Assembly: GCA_905182185.1 (NCBI GenBank)
Contig: CAJJAP010000005.1
Coordinates: 62,001 to 126,000 of the forward strand
From: an uncultured Candidatus Poseidoniales archaeon
GTDB lineage: Archaea > Thermoplasmatota > Poseidoniia > Poseidoniales > Poseidoniaceae
DNA: 64,000 nt
Direction of reading: 5' to 3'
Every line of letters starts with the position of its first letter. The first letter of the stretch is position 1. Below are positions 1-11,524 of this stretch, in pieces. The notes beneath the pieces are model-generated. The model saw only the letters and a list, made by a program, of their open reading frames with translations, was not told the DNA's origin and searched no databases. The translations under genes and the position numbers were made by a program.

Positions 1-765
1 GGTTTCGATCTTTCCTACTGGTACAGTTCCGATACCTGAAATCTTGTAGACATCTTGAATCGGCAAGCGAAGTGCTTTGTCAACTGGCTTAGGAGGCATT
101 GTAACCTTGTCAATAGCCTCGAAAAGTGTAGGTCCGTTGTACCAAGGGCACTTGTCGGACTTGTTGTATACATTGTCTCCGTTTAGAGAAGATGCTGGGA
201 TCATTGGTATGTCATCAGGCTTGTATCCTGCTTGCTTTAGTAGAGTACTAACTTCTGCACATGCTGCCTTATACTTGTCTTCGGACCAGTCAACACCAGA
301 GATATCCATCTTGTTAACGTGGACAATGAGTTGTGAAACTCCTAACACTCGAGCAAGGAAAGCGTGTTCCTTGGTTTGGGAGTTAACACCATCATTTGCT
401 GCACATAGAAGAACTGCTGCGTCAGCTTGTGAAGCACCAGTAATCATGTTCTTTACGAAATCTCGGTGACCTGGAGCGTCAATAACAGTCCAGTAGTAGT
501 TAGGTGTGAAAAATTCCTTGTGAGCAACGTCGATGGTGATACCACGTTCGCGCTCTTCCTTTAGTCCGTCCATAACGTATGCAAGACCGAATCCAGCCTT
601 ACCAGATTCTGCAGCGAGTTTTTCGTTCTTTTCGACTTCGTGAGTCTCGATGTGACCGGAGTCCAAAAGTAGGCGTCCAACAGTAGTGGACTTTCCGTGG
701 TCTACGTGTCCAATAAACACGATATTCAAGTGTGACTTCTTTCTATCTTCCCATTGAGATCCCAT
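1..765 (-). CDS. tuf: Translation elongation factor EF-1 alpha (aEF1A), C-terminus beyond window edge
   Basis: Reverse-strand translation from ATG at 765: [31 protein letters not shown] (P-loop GTPase GHVDHGKST). Confidence 0.95.
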   Translation of the reverse strand, partial: MGSQWEDRKKSHLNIVFIGHVDHGKSTTVGRLLLDSGHIETHEVEKNEKLAAESGKAGFGLAYVMDGLKEERERGITIDVAHKEFFTPNYYWTVIDAPGHRDFVKNMITGASQADAAVLLCAANDGVNSQTKEHAFLARVLGVSQLIVHVNKMDISGVDWSEDKYKAACAEVSTLLKQAGYKPDDIPMIPASSLNGDNVYNKSDKCPWYNGPTLFEAIDKVTMPPKPVDKALRLPIQDVYKISGIGTVPVGKIET

Positions 766-956
766 ATTGATAACTCCTTAGCGAGTCAGCCGACAAGAAA
801 CCCCTATTTGAAGACCGCGACTGTTTTTATCTAACTTAATGTAAATGAAAATAAACATAATCGTGCCACGGGGGGCTTGTTAATTCAAAATAATTGGTAA
901 AATAATCTCAAATGACTCAAATTCGCAACATTAGCGAGAGCGGTTATTGCGGCCGA

Positions 957-2409
957 TTATTCGGCTCCAAGAATAGTTCCATCTTTGGAGATGCGATACA
1001 TTCGAATTGTACTAGTCACGCCCCTCATTGCAAGAGGGCTTCCTGAAATTGCCACTACACGATCTCCGAATTTGAGCCTTCCATCCGCCAAGAGCGCTGA
1101 GACCGCTGCCTCCATCGTATGCTGAACCGCGTTGATGTTCTTTGACAATTATACTATCAACGCCCGGCAATAATTGGACTCTTCTAGTCGCTCTAATTCT
1201 ATCACTAACCGCGGTAATTGGAATCCCTGGTTGGTGTCCAGCAACCAATCTCGGTGCATTTCCATGTTCAGTAGCAACAACAAGTCTTACCGCATTACTA
1301 ATTTTTGCTAATTCAACACCAGCATGTGCAACTGCTCTTGTTGCTTTGTATCTTACCAATCCGCTTGGACTGGCACCTGATGATTCCAATCCTTGTTCGG
1401 TGGCAATAGCAATTTTCGCCATCGTTTCAACCGATTGTAACGGATAGTTTCCAGAGGCGGTTTCACCCGAGAGCATCACAGCAGTAGCACCAAAACGAAT
1501 CGCATTAGAAATATCACTCACTTCAGCCCTTGTAGGCCGCGAATTGAGAATCATTGAATCCAGCATTTGCGTTGCTACAATCACTGGCATACCTCTTTGT
1601 AACGCACCATCGATGATTCTTTGTTGGGCCAACGGTACTTGTTCCAATGGAATTTCCACTCCTAAATCACCCCTTGCCACCATTACAGCATCAGCCACAT
1701 CTAGAATCTCTTCTAGATTCTCTAAAGCGGTTGGGTGTTCTATTTTAGCGATAATTGGAACATGTTGTCCAGCCTTTTTTATCGCTTCTTTAGCCGGCAA
1801 TAAATCTTCAGCAGTACGAACATAGCTGACCGCAATATAATCTGCACCATTTTCGAGTGCATGTTCTAATGCAAGTTTGTCATGTGGACCAATCGCTGGC
1901 AAATCTACCATTGTACCTGGAACATTGATTCCTTTCCTTGCACTAACAGGGCCTCCATCATCAACTTCACAAGTAACAATTCCTCCAGACTTGGCCTCAG
2001 TTCCTTTGACAATTAACCTAATCAGGCCGTCAGCGATAAGAACTGGATCGTTTACGTTTAATTCTGAACTAAGACCTGCATATTCTACTGGCAACTTTGC
2101 AGCACTTGCGTTACGCATCTTAGCCACACCACAGTGAAGGTCGACAGATTGGCCCTTGACCAATACAATTACGCCAGGAAACTCCCCTAGCCTCAATTTA
2201 GGACCTGGTAAATCTGCAAGTATGCAAGTGGGCTTACCGAGGACTTCTTCAAATTGCCTAATTCGCTCATAAAGTGAAGTTTTATCTGCTGGTTCACCAT
2301 GTGAATAATTCAATCTACAGACATCAACACCGGCTCTAAGAAGCGACTCTAGAATCTCAGGAGAGTCGGAAGATGGTCCGATGGTAGACACGATACGTGT
2401 TCTTCTCAT
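957..2409 (-). CDS. pyk: Pyruvate kinase, reading frame broken near 1140
   Basis: MRRTRIVSTIGPSSDSPEILESLLRAGVDVCRLNYSHG, GDLGVEIPLEQVPLAQQ, ATQMLDSMI...PTRAEVSDISNAI. C-terminal domain continues in another frame (KNINAVQHTMEAAVSALLADGRLKFGDRVVAISGSP) after skipping one base. Confidence 0.93.
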
Positions 2410-2462
2410 CAGTCATCGCTAGTGGCTCTAATGTTTTAAGATATGTAATTAAACTCTAGAAT

Positions 2463-4111
2463 TTATTCCTCATCGCTCTTTTCAAAACTTTCAAGGAATT
2501 CATCAATGTCAACCACGCCATCTTCATTGGTATCAGCCTTGTGAAAAATAAGACGCGTTTCATCCGAATTATATTCAAAGCCAAGGTGTTTCAATGCGTG
2601 CTGGAATTCTTTGAGGGTCAAGTGGTTCTTGCCGCCGAAATCTGCCATGTGGAACATTTCCTCACGCGACGTTTATGCTCTTCAGGTGTTGGATTGAGGA
2701 ACTCTTGTTTGAAGGTGTGGAATGGGGTTTCCCTTGGGTGTGCGTGGTTTTTCCCATATAGTTGGTATACAATTAAACCCATGATTATAGCTGCAACTCC
2801 ACCAATTATTGCTTTCATACCCATGATGTAAACCAAAGCCAACCCTGCCACAATTCCCCAAATGTGAATGAATGGATAAAGCGGAGCCTTGAACTCAGGA
2901 TTCCATTCATGTTTGAATTTTGTCTGACGTAAAATTATAACGCATAAATTAATCATAATAAAAATCATTATTTTGAACCCAGATGCTAGTTTTGCAACAT
3001 CTTTTACAGGAAGTAAAAGAATCGCCAAACACATGGCTGTTGAAGTCAATATAATTGGCCAATGAGGAGTTTCATACTTTGCATTAACCTCCTCTAGAGA
3101 TTGTGGGAGCAAACCATCTCTAGCCATTGCAAACAAAAACCGAGATGCGGCTAAGATTCCTGCAAGAGCCATGGAAATCATAGTTAGAACTGCCAAAAAT
3201 GCTGCAAAAACACCTACTTTTGAACCTGCAACCGTCTCTACAAATTTGTAAATAGGGTCTTCGATTGTGCTGCCATTACTGCTTATCCACCACTCCCCAG
3301 GTATTGTCGCCATCATCATGTATGTGATGCTACAATACAGTACGGTTGCTATGGTCAATGAAATTATTATTCCATAAGGCAAATTTTTCCCCGGGTTTTT
3401 GACTTCACCACCAATTGCTGCAACCTTAGTCACCCCAGCATACGCAACGAATACAAATGCTGCAGTTTCGGCAATTGTCCAAGGGTCTGTACCCATCGCA
3501 GCATCCCATGGCCGAGATAAATTAGTCGAATCGTCGAATAAAGCCATTACTGTAATAATTAGCAAAAGACACAGGGTAAAACCTAAAATCGGAGCTTGAA
3601 TAATCTTGACCTTCTTGACACCTAGAATATTTATTATTGTAATTAAAACCAAAGCAACTATGGACACAAGATATGTATTCAATTCAATCTCAAAATATGT
3701 GGTAACCGTATACAAATAGGCCGAGAAACCGATTAAAGCAAATGAAGACTTTAGCATGAATGATGCCCATAATCCTAAACCACTAATCGTACCAACAAGC
3801 GGTCCATAGGTTCGTTCCAAATAAACATATGATCCTCCACTAGAAGGCATTCCTGAGGCCAATTCTGATTTAGAAAGCGCACCCGGCAATACTACAGAGG
3901 CAGCGAGTAAGAATGCTAACCAAATACCCTCGCCCATCATCGCTGCTGCAAAAGATGGCAGTACGAATAATCCGGAACCTAGCATTGCTGAAAGTGAAAT
4001 GATAATTATTCCAACCAAACCTATTGTCCGTTCCAATTGCTTGGAAACATCTGAAATAACTCCTTTGACATCACCATGGATTAGTTTTTCAGCAGTGTCT
4101 TTCAAATCCAT
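2463..4111 (-). CDS. APC-family amino acid permease, apparently continuing after a frame break near 2640 into a C-terminal EF-hand domain
   Basis: Roughly 12 hydrophobic segments; IGLVGIIIISLSAMLGSGLFVLPSF N-terminus typical of APC transporters. Downstream frame reads REEMFHMADFGGKNHLTLKEF...DTNEDGVVDIDEF (canonical EF-hand loop). Confidence 0.8.
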
Positions 4112-4242
4112 TTCATTCCCCCCCTTGCCCTTTCATGGTAGTGTTATTTTGTGGTGGATTGGCAAATCTATTTAGCCTCTTGCAAAGAAATTGATAGCGC
4201 AAAGCAATTACGTAACAAAATTGCAATGTTATCAAACATATA

Positions 4243-5433
4243 CTAATCTAATGACGAATGATTCCACTTGAAGGTCATTCCTTTATCATTTCTAATTTTG
4301 AAAGTCCAATCTCCGTCACCATAGGTGTTCTCGTTTTCAGCATCACCAAAGAGATAAGATGACATGGCGAGGTGTACGCAATCGTTGGAATCATCACAAT
4401 CATCTCCATTATCACGTTGGTCTAATCCAACGTTTGAGGTATTACCTGCTTCATCATCTTCTTCATTATATGCATATGTATCTAACTTAGCGCGGCAATT
4501 ATTTGTACCAAATACAGCTTGACAGTCATCGTCTTGCTGTGGATAAGTCAACTCTGCTACTACTTTGCGAATTGTATTCCCACTATCTCTATCATAAGAA
4601 ATTTTGACATCAAAGTCAAGTTCAACACCACTTCCGGAAGTATTTCCCCCCATCTCAAAATCCGACCATTTAGCAGCATATGAGACATAGACTTTGATTT
4701 TATCAGAATCAACTAAACCTTGGCTATTTACTATGTTCAATTTTATTTCGTATTCGCCTGGTTCAACATCGTTCCAATTTGCAGACTCACCGCTCAAATC
4801 GACATCATTTTCAGAATCTCCATCGTTATTTGCATCAACATTTAGATCTAAGTCCCAATGATAATCTGGAATATATTCGTTAGGATCGCCTGCATCTGAA
4901 TTAGATGCATCTAATGAGATAGTCGTTGTTTCCGATACATCTCTATCGGATTGACTTTTATCGTAATGGCACATCCACACTACTATTTTTGTGCTTTCAT
5001 CGATTGCATTGTCTTCGCAATCCTCAGCATCATTATACTGAGTTATTTCGGCTATTGGTGCAACTGCTGTAGCATCAACAATGGTTATCTCCCGAATCTG
5101 TTCTGAAGATCCAAAGCCATCTGAAATTGTTAATATTACCATTTTGATTCCGACTGAATCATAAGACCATTCGGCGGTCTTTCCTGTTTTATCCACTGAT
5201 AAGTCACCATCAAAATCCCAACGGTATGTCAAACTTCCATCGGCCGGAGTTGAACTACTGGCATCAAACGAGACGGTATCACCGACTCTGATATTTTCAT
5301 TGCTTGATGAAAAACTGAAAACTGCAAATAGTTCACCTGAAGAGGTACTTTCTTCCTCGAAAATACAGCCTGATAAACCGACCAATAACATCATGAAAGC
5401 CATCAAAACTGGGCCAAATTGTAACTTCATCAT
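4243..5433 (-). CDS. Secreted lipoprotein with PKD-like domain(s)
   Basis: Lipobox-like LVGLSGC; PKD-like FDASSSTPADGSLTYRWDFDGD and SLDASNSDAGDPNEYIPDYHWDLD. Confidence 0.8.
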   Translation of the reverse strand: MMKLQFGPVLMAFMMLLVGLSGCIFEEESTSSGELFAVFSFSSSNENIRVGDTVSFDASSSTPADGSLTYRWDFDGDLSVDKTGKTAEWSYDSVGIKMVILTISDGFGSSEQIREITIVDATAVAPIAEITQYNDAEDCEDNAIDESTKIVVWMCHYDKSQSDRDVSETTTISLDASNSDAGDPNEYIPDYHWDLDLNVDANNDGDSENDVDLSGESANWNDVEPGEYEIKLNIVNSQGLVDSDKIKVYVSYAAKWSDFEMGGNTSGSGVELDFDVKISYDRDSGNTIRKVVAELTYPQQDDDCQAVFGTNNCRAKLDTYAYNEEDDEAGNTSNVGLDQRDNGDDCDDSNDCVHLAMSSYLFGDAENENTYGDGDWTFKIRNDKGMTFKWNHSSLD

Positions 5434-5482
5434 TTACTTGGTAAGCCTGCTGTTTGAAAAGCCCTTCCTTCACAAGTACGCT

Positions 5483-8195
5483 TTAGAATGAAAATAGTGA
5501 GGTTTGGCGGTTACCCGCAACTAATTCTTTGGCACTCCAGCCAAATGCCTCCGTAATACGGCCGATTGCTGCGGCAGTTCGTTCTGCATAGAATATCTCA
5601 TCGTACCCACTAATGCCGCCATTCACTTCACTCTCCAGCCACGGCTCTACATTCATTGGCCTATTACTAGCATCACTTACGATATAAGCAACTTTCATAC
5701 CAGGTGTGAAACCAAGTCCCTTTTTTATCAAAGCGCGAGCGATTCTAACTTGCGCCATAGAATCTGGATTTGCATAATGTTTAGTAAAATCGATAGAGCC
5801 ATCTTTATTCAATTTCCCTTTACAAGATTTTGAAAGCACTAACTCCGAAGCATCGACTTGCTTGTTTTTTACCGCTTGAACTCTGCTTAACGCGTATTGC
5901 ACCAACTCCTCGCCTTCATCGGCCAGTGCAAAATTAAACATTTGTTTCATCGTATCTCGTAGATAAGAAAATGTATCTGTCCTTTGGGTTTCATAGCCGC
6001 GGATTAACATTTCTTCACTCGGCCAAACCACTTGACCAACATATCTTTTCTTAGCACCATGACTGAAAAATACGGATAATCCTTTTTCAAATTCTAATAC
6101 TGCTGAATCTTTGCTAAAGCGTTGCGCTATATCTAATCCAAAAGTTATCATTGATTGTTTTGCATTATTCCAATTTTCAATCTCTGCTTCGGTTGAATCT
6201 TCTTTCAAAACTGAAATTGCGTCTTCACCAACCGGTGACCGAACAAATATTGAATCGGTATCGGAATAGACTACTGAATGATCTTCTTCTTCCAAACTGG
6301 CAATTATCGCTTTGATGTTATGACGCGCCCAAGCGGTAATTGATGAACCTAAATCGCGATGAGTAAAACGATAAAACCCTGATGCAAAAACGCCATAAAA
6401 AGAATTCATTAGAATCTTTACCGCATATTGCATAGAGTCATGAAATTGCAAGGCATTGTCATCCTGATCGTCTTTAGCGGTCTTCATACCTGCTTTATGT
6501 TGGTCTCTCTGCGCCATTAAATCTTCTAATAATAAAGGAATTAATCCTTTACGATTATCTTGATGAAGGAATTTTGCACCGGTCGGCGCAGTATGAATCA
6601 AGTCATCTTCTGCAGGTTGGATGTCTTGATTGGAGTCAACTCCTTGTGGTATAACAGATATTGTGACCTATCATAATTGATGGATACATACTTTTGAAAT
6701 CCAATACTGCAATCCATGGATGTAAACCCGCTTCAACATCGTGAACATATCCACCTGTAATTTGACCTTCTTTGGCATCTGCTGAGCCGGTTAATGGTAC
6801 TGCGATATTCTTTGAATCGGCTAGGCGAATAACCAAGGAATCGATTAACTGACTTGTGCTACCATTGGCAGCGGTATCAAAATTGACCTTAGCAACACTG
6901 GCAACCGCTTCCTTACGACGGATTACTTGTATCGCATTTAGAATATCTAATGGTAAAGCTGCATCTCTGATACAATATTCAAGAACTTCATCTGGGCGAT
7001 TGGCCCATTCAACATCCATATTCGATGCATCAATATCCATTTTATGGCGTTCATCATCATCTGGAAATAATAATTTTGAGACGAAACTTAGAGTTTCTCT
7101 TTGCGGCTTGAGTGCAATTCTTGCTTGCCACCAACAATCTACTATTGCTCGCCCCGCTATATTCCAAGCACGAGTGGATTGACGTTTTGGCATTAGCCCT
7201 GCTCTAGTTCGTTTCAACTCCGATTCAATTTGAGGGACTCTACCCCAGCCGAATAATTGGGCTCTTTTTCTCCATTCTACTTTCTTAGCCAATACTTCAG
7301 TTCTCTCGAAAAGACGTGGCAAATCAAAATTATCAATATTGTAGCCAGTAATAATATCTGGGTCATTTGCCCGAACTACAAGAGTCATCTGCTCAAGAAT
7401 ATGAGATTCTGTTCCGATGAATGAGAACTCTTGACGCGTACCATCTTGCATATTTTCAATCCAAGCAGCACCACAAAGTACAGTATTGTGGGCGATACTG
7501 GTCTCCAAATCAAATGAAAATACCTTGAATGGGACTGGGAATGGTTCTGCTGCTACCAAATTGGAGAGATTACAACTAACTGTGACATCAACCGGATAAC
7601 GGCCAACTCCACCCGCCTCGATTACTGCAGCCATTCGGCTACCATCTTCATCATCAGCACTTCTTTGATCGATTAATTGTCCTTCAACAGAAACATGCAT
7701 TCCTAAATCTAAATCCAAAAATATCCGATTCAGATAAGGTATATCTCCAGAAAAAATACTCCAGCCTTGCTGTTGTAACTTTTTGCGTAATTGGGGAACG
7801 AGGTATGGTTGTTTGACTTCTATTTGCCAAGTTGGCCTCATACCCAAGTCTGTTAATTTCATTACAGGGCCTTTATGACTGACAATATCTTCGTGCGCAT
7901 CTAGGCTTCGGAGCCGGTTCACCAGATATTCTGGTAAGTCTTCTCCTTCATCCCAAGCTCCTAAACTCGCCACTTCAAAAGTCGGTGAAAGGCCCTCTAT
8001 TAGCAAGCAAATAGATTGTCCAGTTTTACTGCGGCCAAATAACTCTACCACTGTACGGGGAATTGTTTGGCCGTCCTCTACAACCTCAGTGGAATGATAA
8101 CGGCCACTGATAATTCCGATGTCGCCGTGCCAGGTCATAGACTCCCCCAACAACCAAAACGGCGCCCAGTCCTTAACCATGATATGCCTGAGCAC
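5483..8195 (-). CDS. polB: Family-B DNA polymerase, frame broken near 6650
   Basis: Exonuclease motif FSFDLETSI, polymerase motif LDFKSMYPSIMIGHNICYT, then in second frame MNSFYGVFASGFYRF and VVYSDTDSIF. The second frame is open upstream of its first Met (IPQGVDSNQDIQPAEDDLIHTAP), so one extra base explains the split. C-terminus QTSLFSF. The true start may lie downstream of 8195. Confidence 0.95.
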
Positions 8196-8298
8196 TGCCG
8201 ATTTATCTCCAACTTTTTCCTCCCCAACAGATTAGCAAAACGGCCACAACCCTTGAAAGGTGTCTATACTCCCGAACAAATGTGGGCTTGGTGAAATT

Positions 8299-9321
8299 AT
8301 GAGTAATGATATCGATTGGGATAGCCTGACATTTTCTTTAACTCCGACAGATACAATGTATTTGACAGAAACTAAGCAAGATGAGGCTTGGATGCCGGGA
8401 GATTTGCGCCCATATGGTAATATGTCAATTTCTCCAGCCGCTGGTGTTCTAAATTATGGTCAAGGCTTATTTGAAGGTATGAAGGCATACCGAACTGCAA
8501 ACGATAGAGTCGTATTTTTTAGGCCTGAAGAAAATGCTAGGAGAATGCAACGAGGGGCTGACCGTTTGAGAATGCCACCTGTTCCAGAATCTGTATTCAT
8601 CGATGCTGTTGAACAGGTAGTTGCAGCGAATTTGAAGTGGATCCCACCTATGGGTAAAGGCGCACTTTATGTGCGCCCATTGCTAATGGGTTCAGGACCT
8701 GTTCTGGGAGTTTCACCCGCTCCATCATACACATTCTTGGTTTATGTTACCCCAGTAGGGCCTTATTTCAAAGGTGGAGTTACTGCAATTGATTTACTGA
8801 TTTCAGAAGAATATCACCGTGCTGCACCTGGCGGCTCTGGTGGAGTCAAGGCAATTGGAAATTATGCCCCTGGAATGATGCCAAGCAAGAAAGCGAAGGC
8901 TGCTGGTTTTTCCGAAGTAATCTACCTAGATGCTGAAACACATTCCTGTATTGAAGAAGTCGGTGCTGCTAATTTCTTCTGCATAAAAGATGGAATATTG
9001 TACACTCCTGAATTAACTGGAACAATCTTGCCAGGCATTACTCGTGACTCGATTATCAAATTAGCTCGCAATAATGGGATGGAAGTAATTGAAACAAAGG
9101 TAACTTCTGAATTCGCAATGAATGCAGATGAGGCTTTCTGTTGCGGAACTGCTGCGGTAATCTCTCCTATCGGTTCGATAACCAAAGGTGAAAATAAAAC
9201 AGTATATGGTGATGGAATCCCAGGCGAAATTACAACTTCTCTTTACGATCAACTAACTGGCATTCAAAGTGAAACTTCACCTGACATATTCGGTTGGTTG
9301 CACGAAGTACCTACAAATTAA
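8299..9321 (+). CDS. ilvE: Branched-chain amino acid aminotransferase (class IV)
   Basis: LNYGQGLFEGMKAYR, GGSGGVKAIGNYAPGMMPSKKAKAAGFSEVIYLDAETHSCIEEVGAANFF. Confidence 0.93.
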   Translation: MSNDIDWDSLTFSLTPTDTMYLTETKQDEAWMPGDLRPYGNMSISPAAGVLNYGQGLFEGMKAYRTANDRVVFFRPEENARRMQRGADRLRMPPVPESVFIDAVEQVVAANLKWIPPMGKGALYVRPLLMGSGPVLGVSPAPSYTFLVYVTPVGPYFKGGVTAIDLLISEEYHRAAPGGSGGVKAIGNYAPGMMPSKKAKAAGFSEVIYLDAETHSCIEEVGAANFFCIKDGILYTPELTGTILPGITRDSIIKLARNNGMEVIETKVTSEFAMNADEAFCCGTAAVISPIGSITKGENKTVYGDGIPGEITTSLYDQLTGIQSETSPDIFGWLHEVPTN

Positions 9322-9335
9322 ATTCAATAATGAGT

Positions 9336-9797
9336 TTAATTCTTGAATCCTCTTTTCTTGAAACTCTTCTTTGTAGAAGGTTCTTTGCTGGACTGGCGGT
9401 TACTTCCTTTTCTTTGTGAACGTGCTCGGCGGTCACCTGTTTGTGGACCTTTTTCTTCTCGGTCTGCTTGTGCTTCTTTCAAGTCGCGTTGCATCTGGCG
9501 CCATTCGCCACCGATTAATTGTAAAATTTCTTCTTTTGAATTTGCACCGATACTCTGCTTGGAACCAACTCTGGAAACCCACAATCTTCCCTCGCCAGCA
9601 TGAGGGCGACGTGGATGGTTAGATCCTTCTTCACGCTTGATTTTACGGAGACCTACTTTTCTTGCAGCAAGAAATAATCCTTCTAAATCTGGTTTTATTA
9701 CCGAAGCGTCTTTTGGAACACGGCGGCCGTTACGACGAGAGATTTTAGCATTAAAATAACCTGGCCAGATACTGAGTCTGTCTGGGTTGTGTTCCAT
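9336..9797 (-). CDS. srp19: Signal recognition particle 19 kDa protein
   Basis: IWPGYFNAKISRRNGRRVPKDASVIKP...LFLAARKVGL...HPRRPHAGEGRLWV; basic tail. Confidence 0.85.
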   Translation of the reverse strand: MEHNPDRLSIWPGYFNAKISRRNGRRVPKDASVIKPDLEGLFLAARKVGLRKIKREEGSNHPRRPHAGEGRLWVSRVGSKQSIGANSKEEILQLIGGEWRQMQRDLKEAQADREEKGPQTGDRRARSQRKGSNRQSSKEPSTKKSFKKRGFKN

Positions 9798-9855
9798 CAT
9801 CTCACCTCACTGGGGTAATGCCCCATCATACCGTGAGGATAACAGGGTTATCAAA

Positions 9856-10236
9856 TCATTCAAGAAGGATGCCGTTGATAACGCCATCTTTACCTGGACG
9901 AGAAGTAATACGTGCACGACCTTTGTCGGTTTCGATAATTGCTCCCTTGACCAGAATGTTTCTACGAACATAGTTTGGATTAGATTGGTTCTCGATTACC
10001 GAATGAATCTTTACAAGAGTAGTCTTTCCAGTTTTGGTATCATTCAGAGAAACGCGGTTTTCTGACATGACACGAACCATGCGATTTCCACCGGTCTTTC
10101 GGTAGATTTTGCGCTTTGGTTCGCCAACTAATGCGAATTGCTTTTCGGTCGAGATTTCAGTTGAACGCTTACTGCGAGCCCTAACTAGACGACCACCGGA
10201 GGGTTTACGACGAGAGATTCCATGCCATTGTGCCAT
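9856..10236 (-). CDS. rps8e: Ribosomal protein S8e
   Basis: MAQWHGISRRKPSGGRLVRARSKRSTEI...ETDKGRARITSRPGKDGVINGILL. Confidence 0.93.
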   Translation of the reverse strand: MAQWHGISRRKPSGGRLVRARSKRSTEISTEKQFALVGEPKRKIYRKTGGNRMVRVMSENRVSLNDTKTGKTTLVKIHSVIENQSNPNYVRRNILVKGAIIETDKGRARITSRPGKDGVINGILLE

Positions 10237-10292
10237 AATAATCCAATCCTTACGACTCCATCCGACCGGCCAACCATATATGAAAGCAACCC

Positions 10293-10901
10293 TTAGATAC
10301 AATTCGCTTCAAAGCGCGATACTGAACGGCCATCTATCGTCTGCAATATTGCAACTAATCTATCTCCAGCATGTAATTGGCCAACTCCTGCGGGTGTGCC
10401 TGTGAACAAATAATCACCAGGACAGACCGGTGCCCACTGCTGCAGTGCAACGAGTTGCATACTCGGAGTAATGCTCATTTGCGAAAGAGGCGCTTGTTGA
10501 ACAACTACCCCATTTACTGTTAAAATGAGTGCAAGTCCTTTTTCTTCATCTACCAGTGAGTGCAGATCTTCTGTCCAATCTGAAAACGGACCAATCACTG
10601 CACTACCAGTGAAACACTTTCCTTTGGCCCAAGGAATTTGTTGTTCCCGACAGATGGATTGTGCAGCTCTATCGGTCAAATCCAAACCAACTGCTACCGC
10701 TTCCGGTTGGAGATTATTTCCCAAACGAATAACACATTCAATTTCATGATGAACTTCTCCCGGGTGCTGGGATATCTGCAGGGGGCCTTGGCGGGTGATA
10801 CAATTTTGCGGTTTGACAAAAAATACCGGTTCTATCGGTTGCTGATTGCCAAGTTCTTCAGCGTGTTTAGCAAAAGTTCGGATAGTACACCATAGTGCCA
10901 T
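10293..10901 (-). CDS. Fumarylacetoacetate hydrolase family protein
   Basis: EPVFFVKPQNCI, HHEIECVIRLG, GYDL-like AVGLDLTDRAAQ, KCFTGSAVIGPF, CPGDYLFTGTPAGVGQLHAGD. Start trimmed from the ORF-track N-terminal extension. Confidence 0.88.
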   Translation of the reverse strand: MALWCTIRTFAKHAEELGNQQPIEPVFFVKPQNCITRQGPLQISQHPGEVHHEIECVIRLGNNLQPEAVAVGLDLTDRAAQSICREQQIPWAKGKCFTGSAVIGPFSDWTEDLHSLVDEEKGLALILTVNGVVVQQAPLSQMSITPSMQLVALQQWAPVCPGDYLFTGTPAGVGQLHAGDRLVAILQTIDGRSVSRFEANCI

Positions 10902-10980
10902 AACCCTGCCCAAGACAAAACGCCAAATGAACAAGTGGGTAGTGCTAAGGGTCAAAAGTAGTCGCCTATAGCATTCGTTG

Positions 10981-11490
10981 ATGGCAAAGGAATGGTATAT
11001 CAAAAAGCGACGTCCAGTTCGCAGAAAACAAATCGCCCCTTTGTTAAAAGAATTGGAATCTGCTCTTGGAATTGATTTAGCAGTTGATGGTGCTTTCCTT
11101 GAAATGGCTGAATATGGGCCTTGGCAAATGGTTTTTGTAGACAAAATAGCCAAGTCAGTTGAATTAAAAAATGATGACGGAAAGCGATTCGCATTTTTGA
11201 CTTTGCGTGGATTTTTAGAACATTCTGATTCTGCAAAATGGGTAAATGTTGACCACGGGGCAATTCCATTCTTGATGAATGGAGCAGATTGTATGGTCGC
11301 TGGAATACAAGATGCTGACCCGAGTATTGAAGTTGGAGATTTGGTTTGGATTCGCGATATGAAGCATAAACGCCCTCTTGCGATTGGTTGGACCACCATG
11401 GATAGTTCTGAATTGATTGCTTCTAGTAAAGGAAAGGGAATCAAAACTCTTCATTGGGTTGGCGATGAACTTTGGGATATGGATTCCTAG
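10981..11490 (+). CDS. PUA-domain RNA-binding protein (archaeal MCT-1/TGT-PUA-like)
   Basis: WVNVDHGAIPFLMNGADCMVAGIQDADPSIEVGDLVWIRDMKHKRPLAIGW matches a PUA domain pattern. Confidence 0.8.
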   Translation: MAKEWYIKKRRPVRRKQIAPLLKELESALGIDLAVDGAFLEMAEYGPWQMVFVDKIAKSVELKNDDGKRFAFLTLRGFLEHSDSAKWVNVDHGAIPFLMNGADCMVAGIQDADPSIEVGDLVWIRDMKHKRPLAIGWTTMDSSELIASSKGKGIKTLHWVGDELWDMDS

Positions 11491-11524
11491 TAAGTATCAA
11501 GAAGTACCCAGATGAGCAGGTGGT

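Noticed and set aside
6601-6660. Gap between the two PolB ORFs considered as a split gene or intein insertion site
   Set aside because: The second frame is open through the junction and no intein-like sequence is present; a single extra base explains it.
10902-11444. N-terminal extension of the FAH-family ORF (MIPFPLLEAINSELSMV...)
   Set aside because: Runs antisense through the well-supported PUA-domain gene; FAH-like sequence starts at the Met at 10901.
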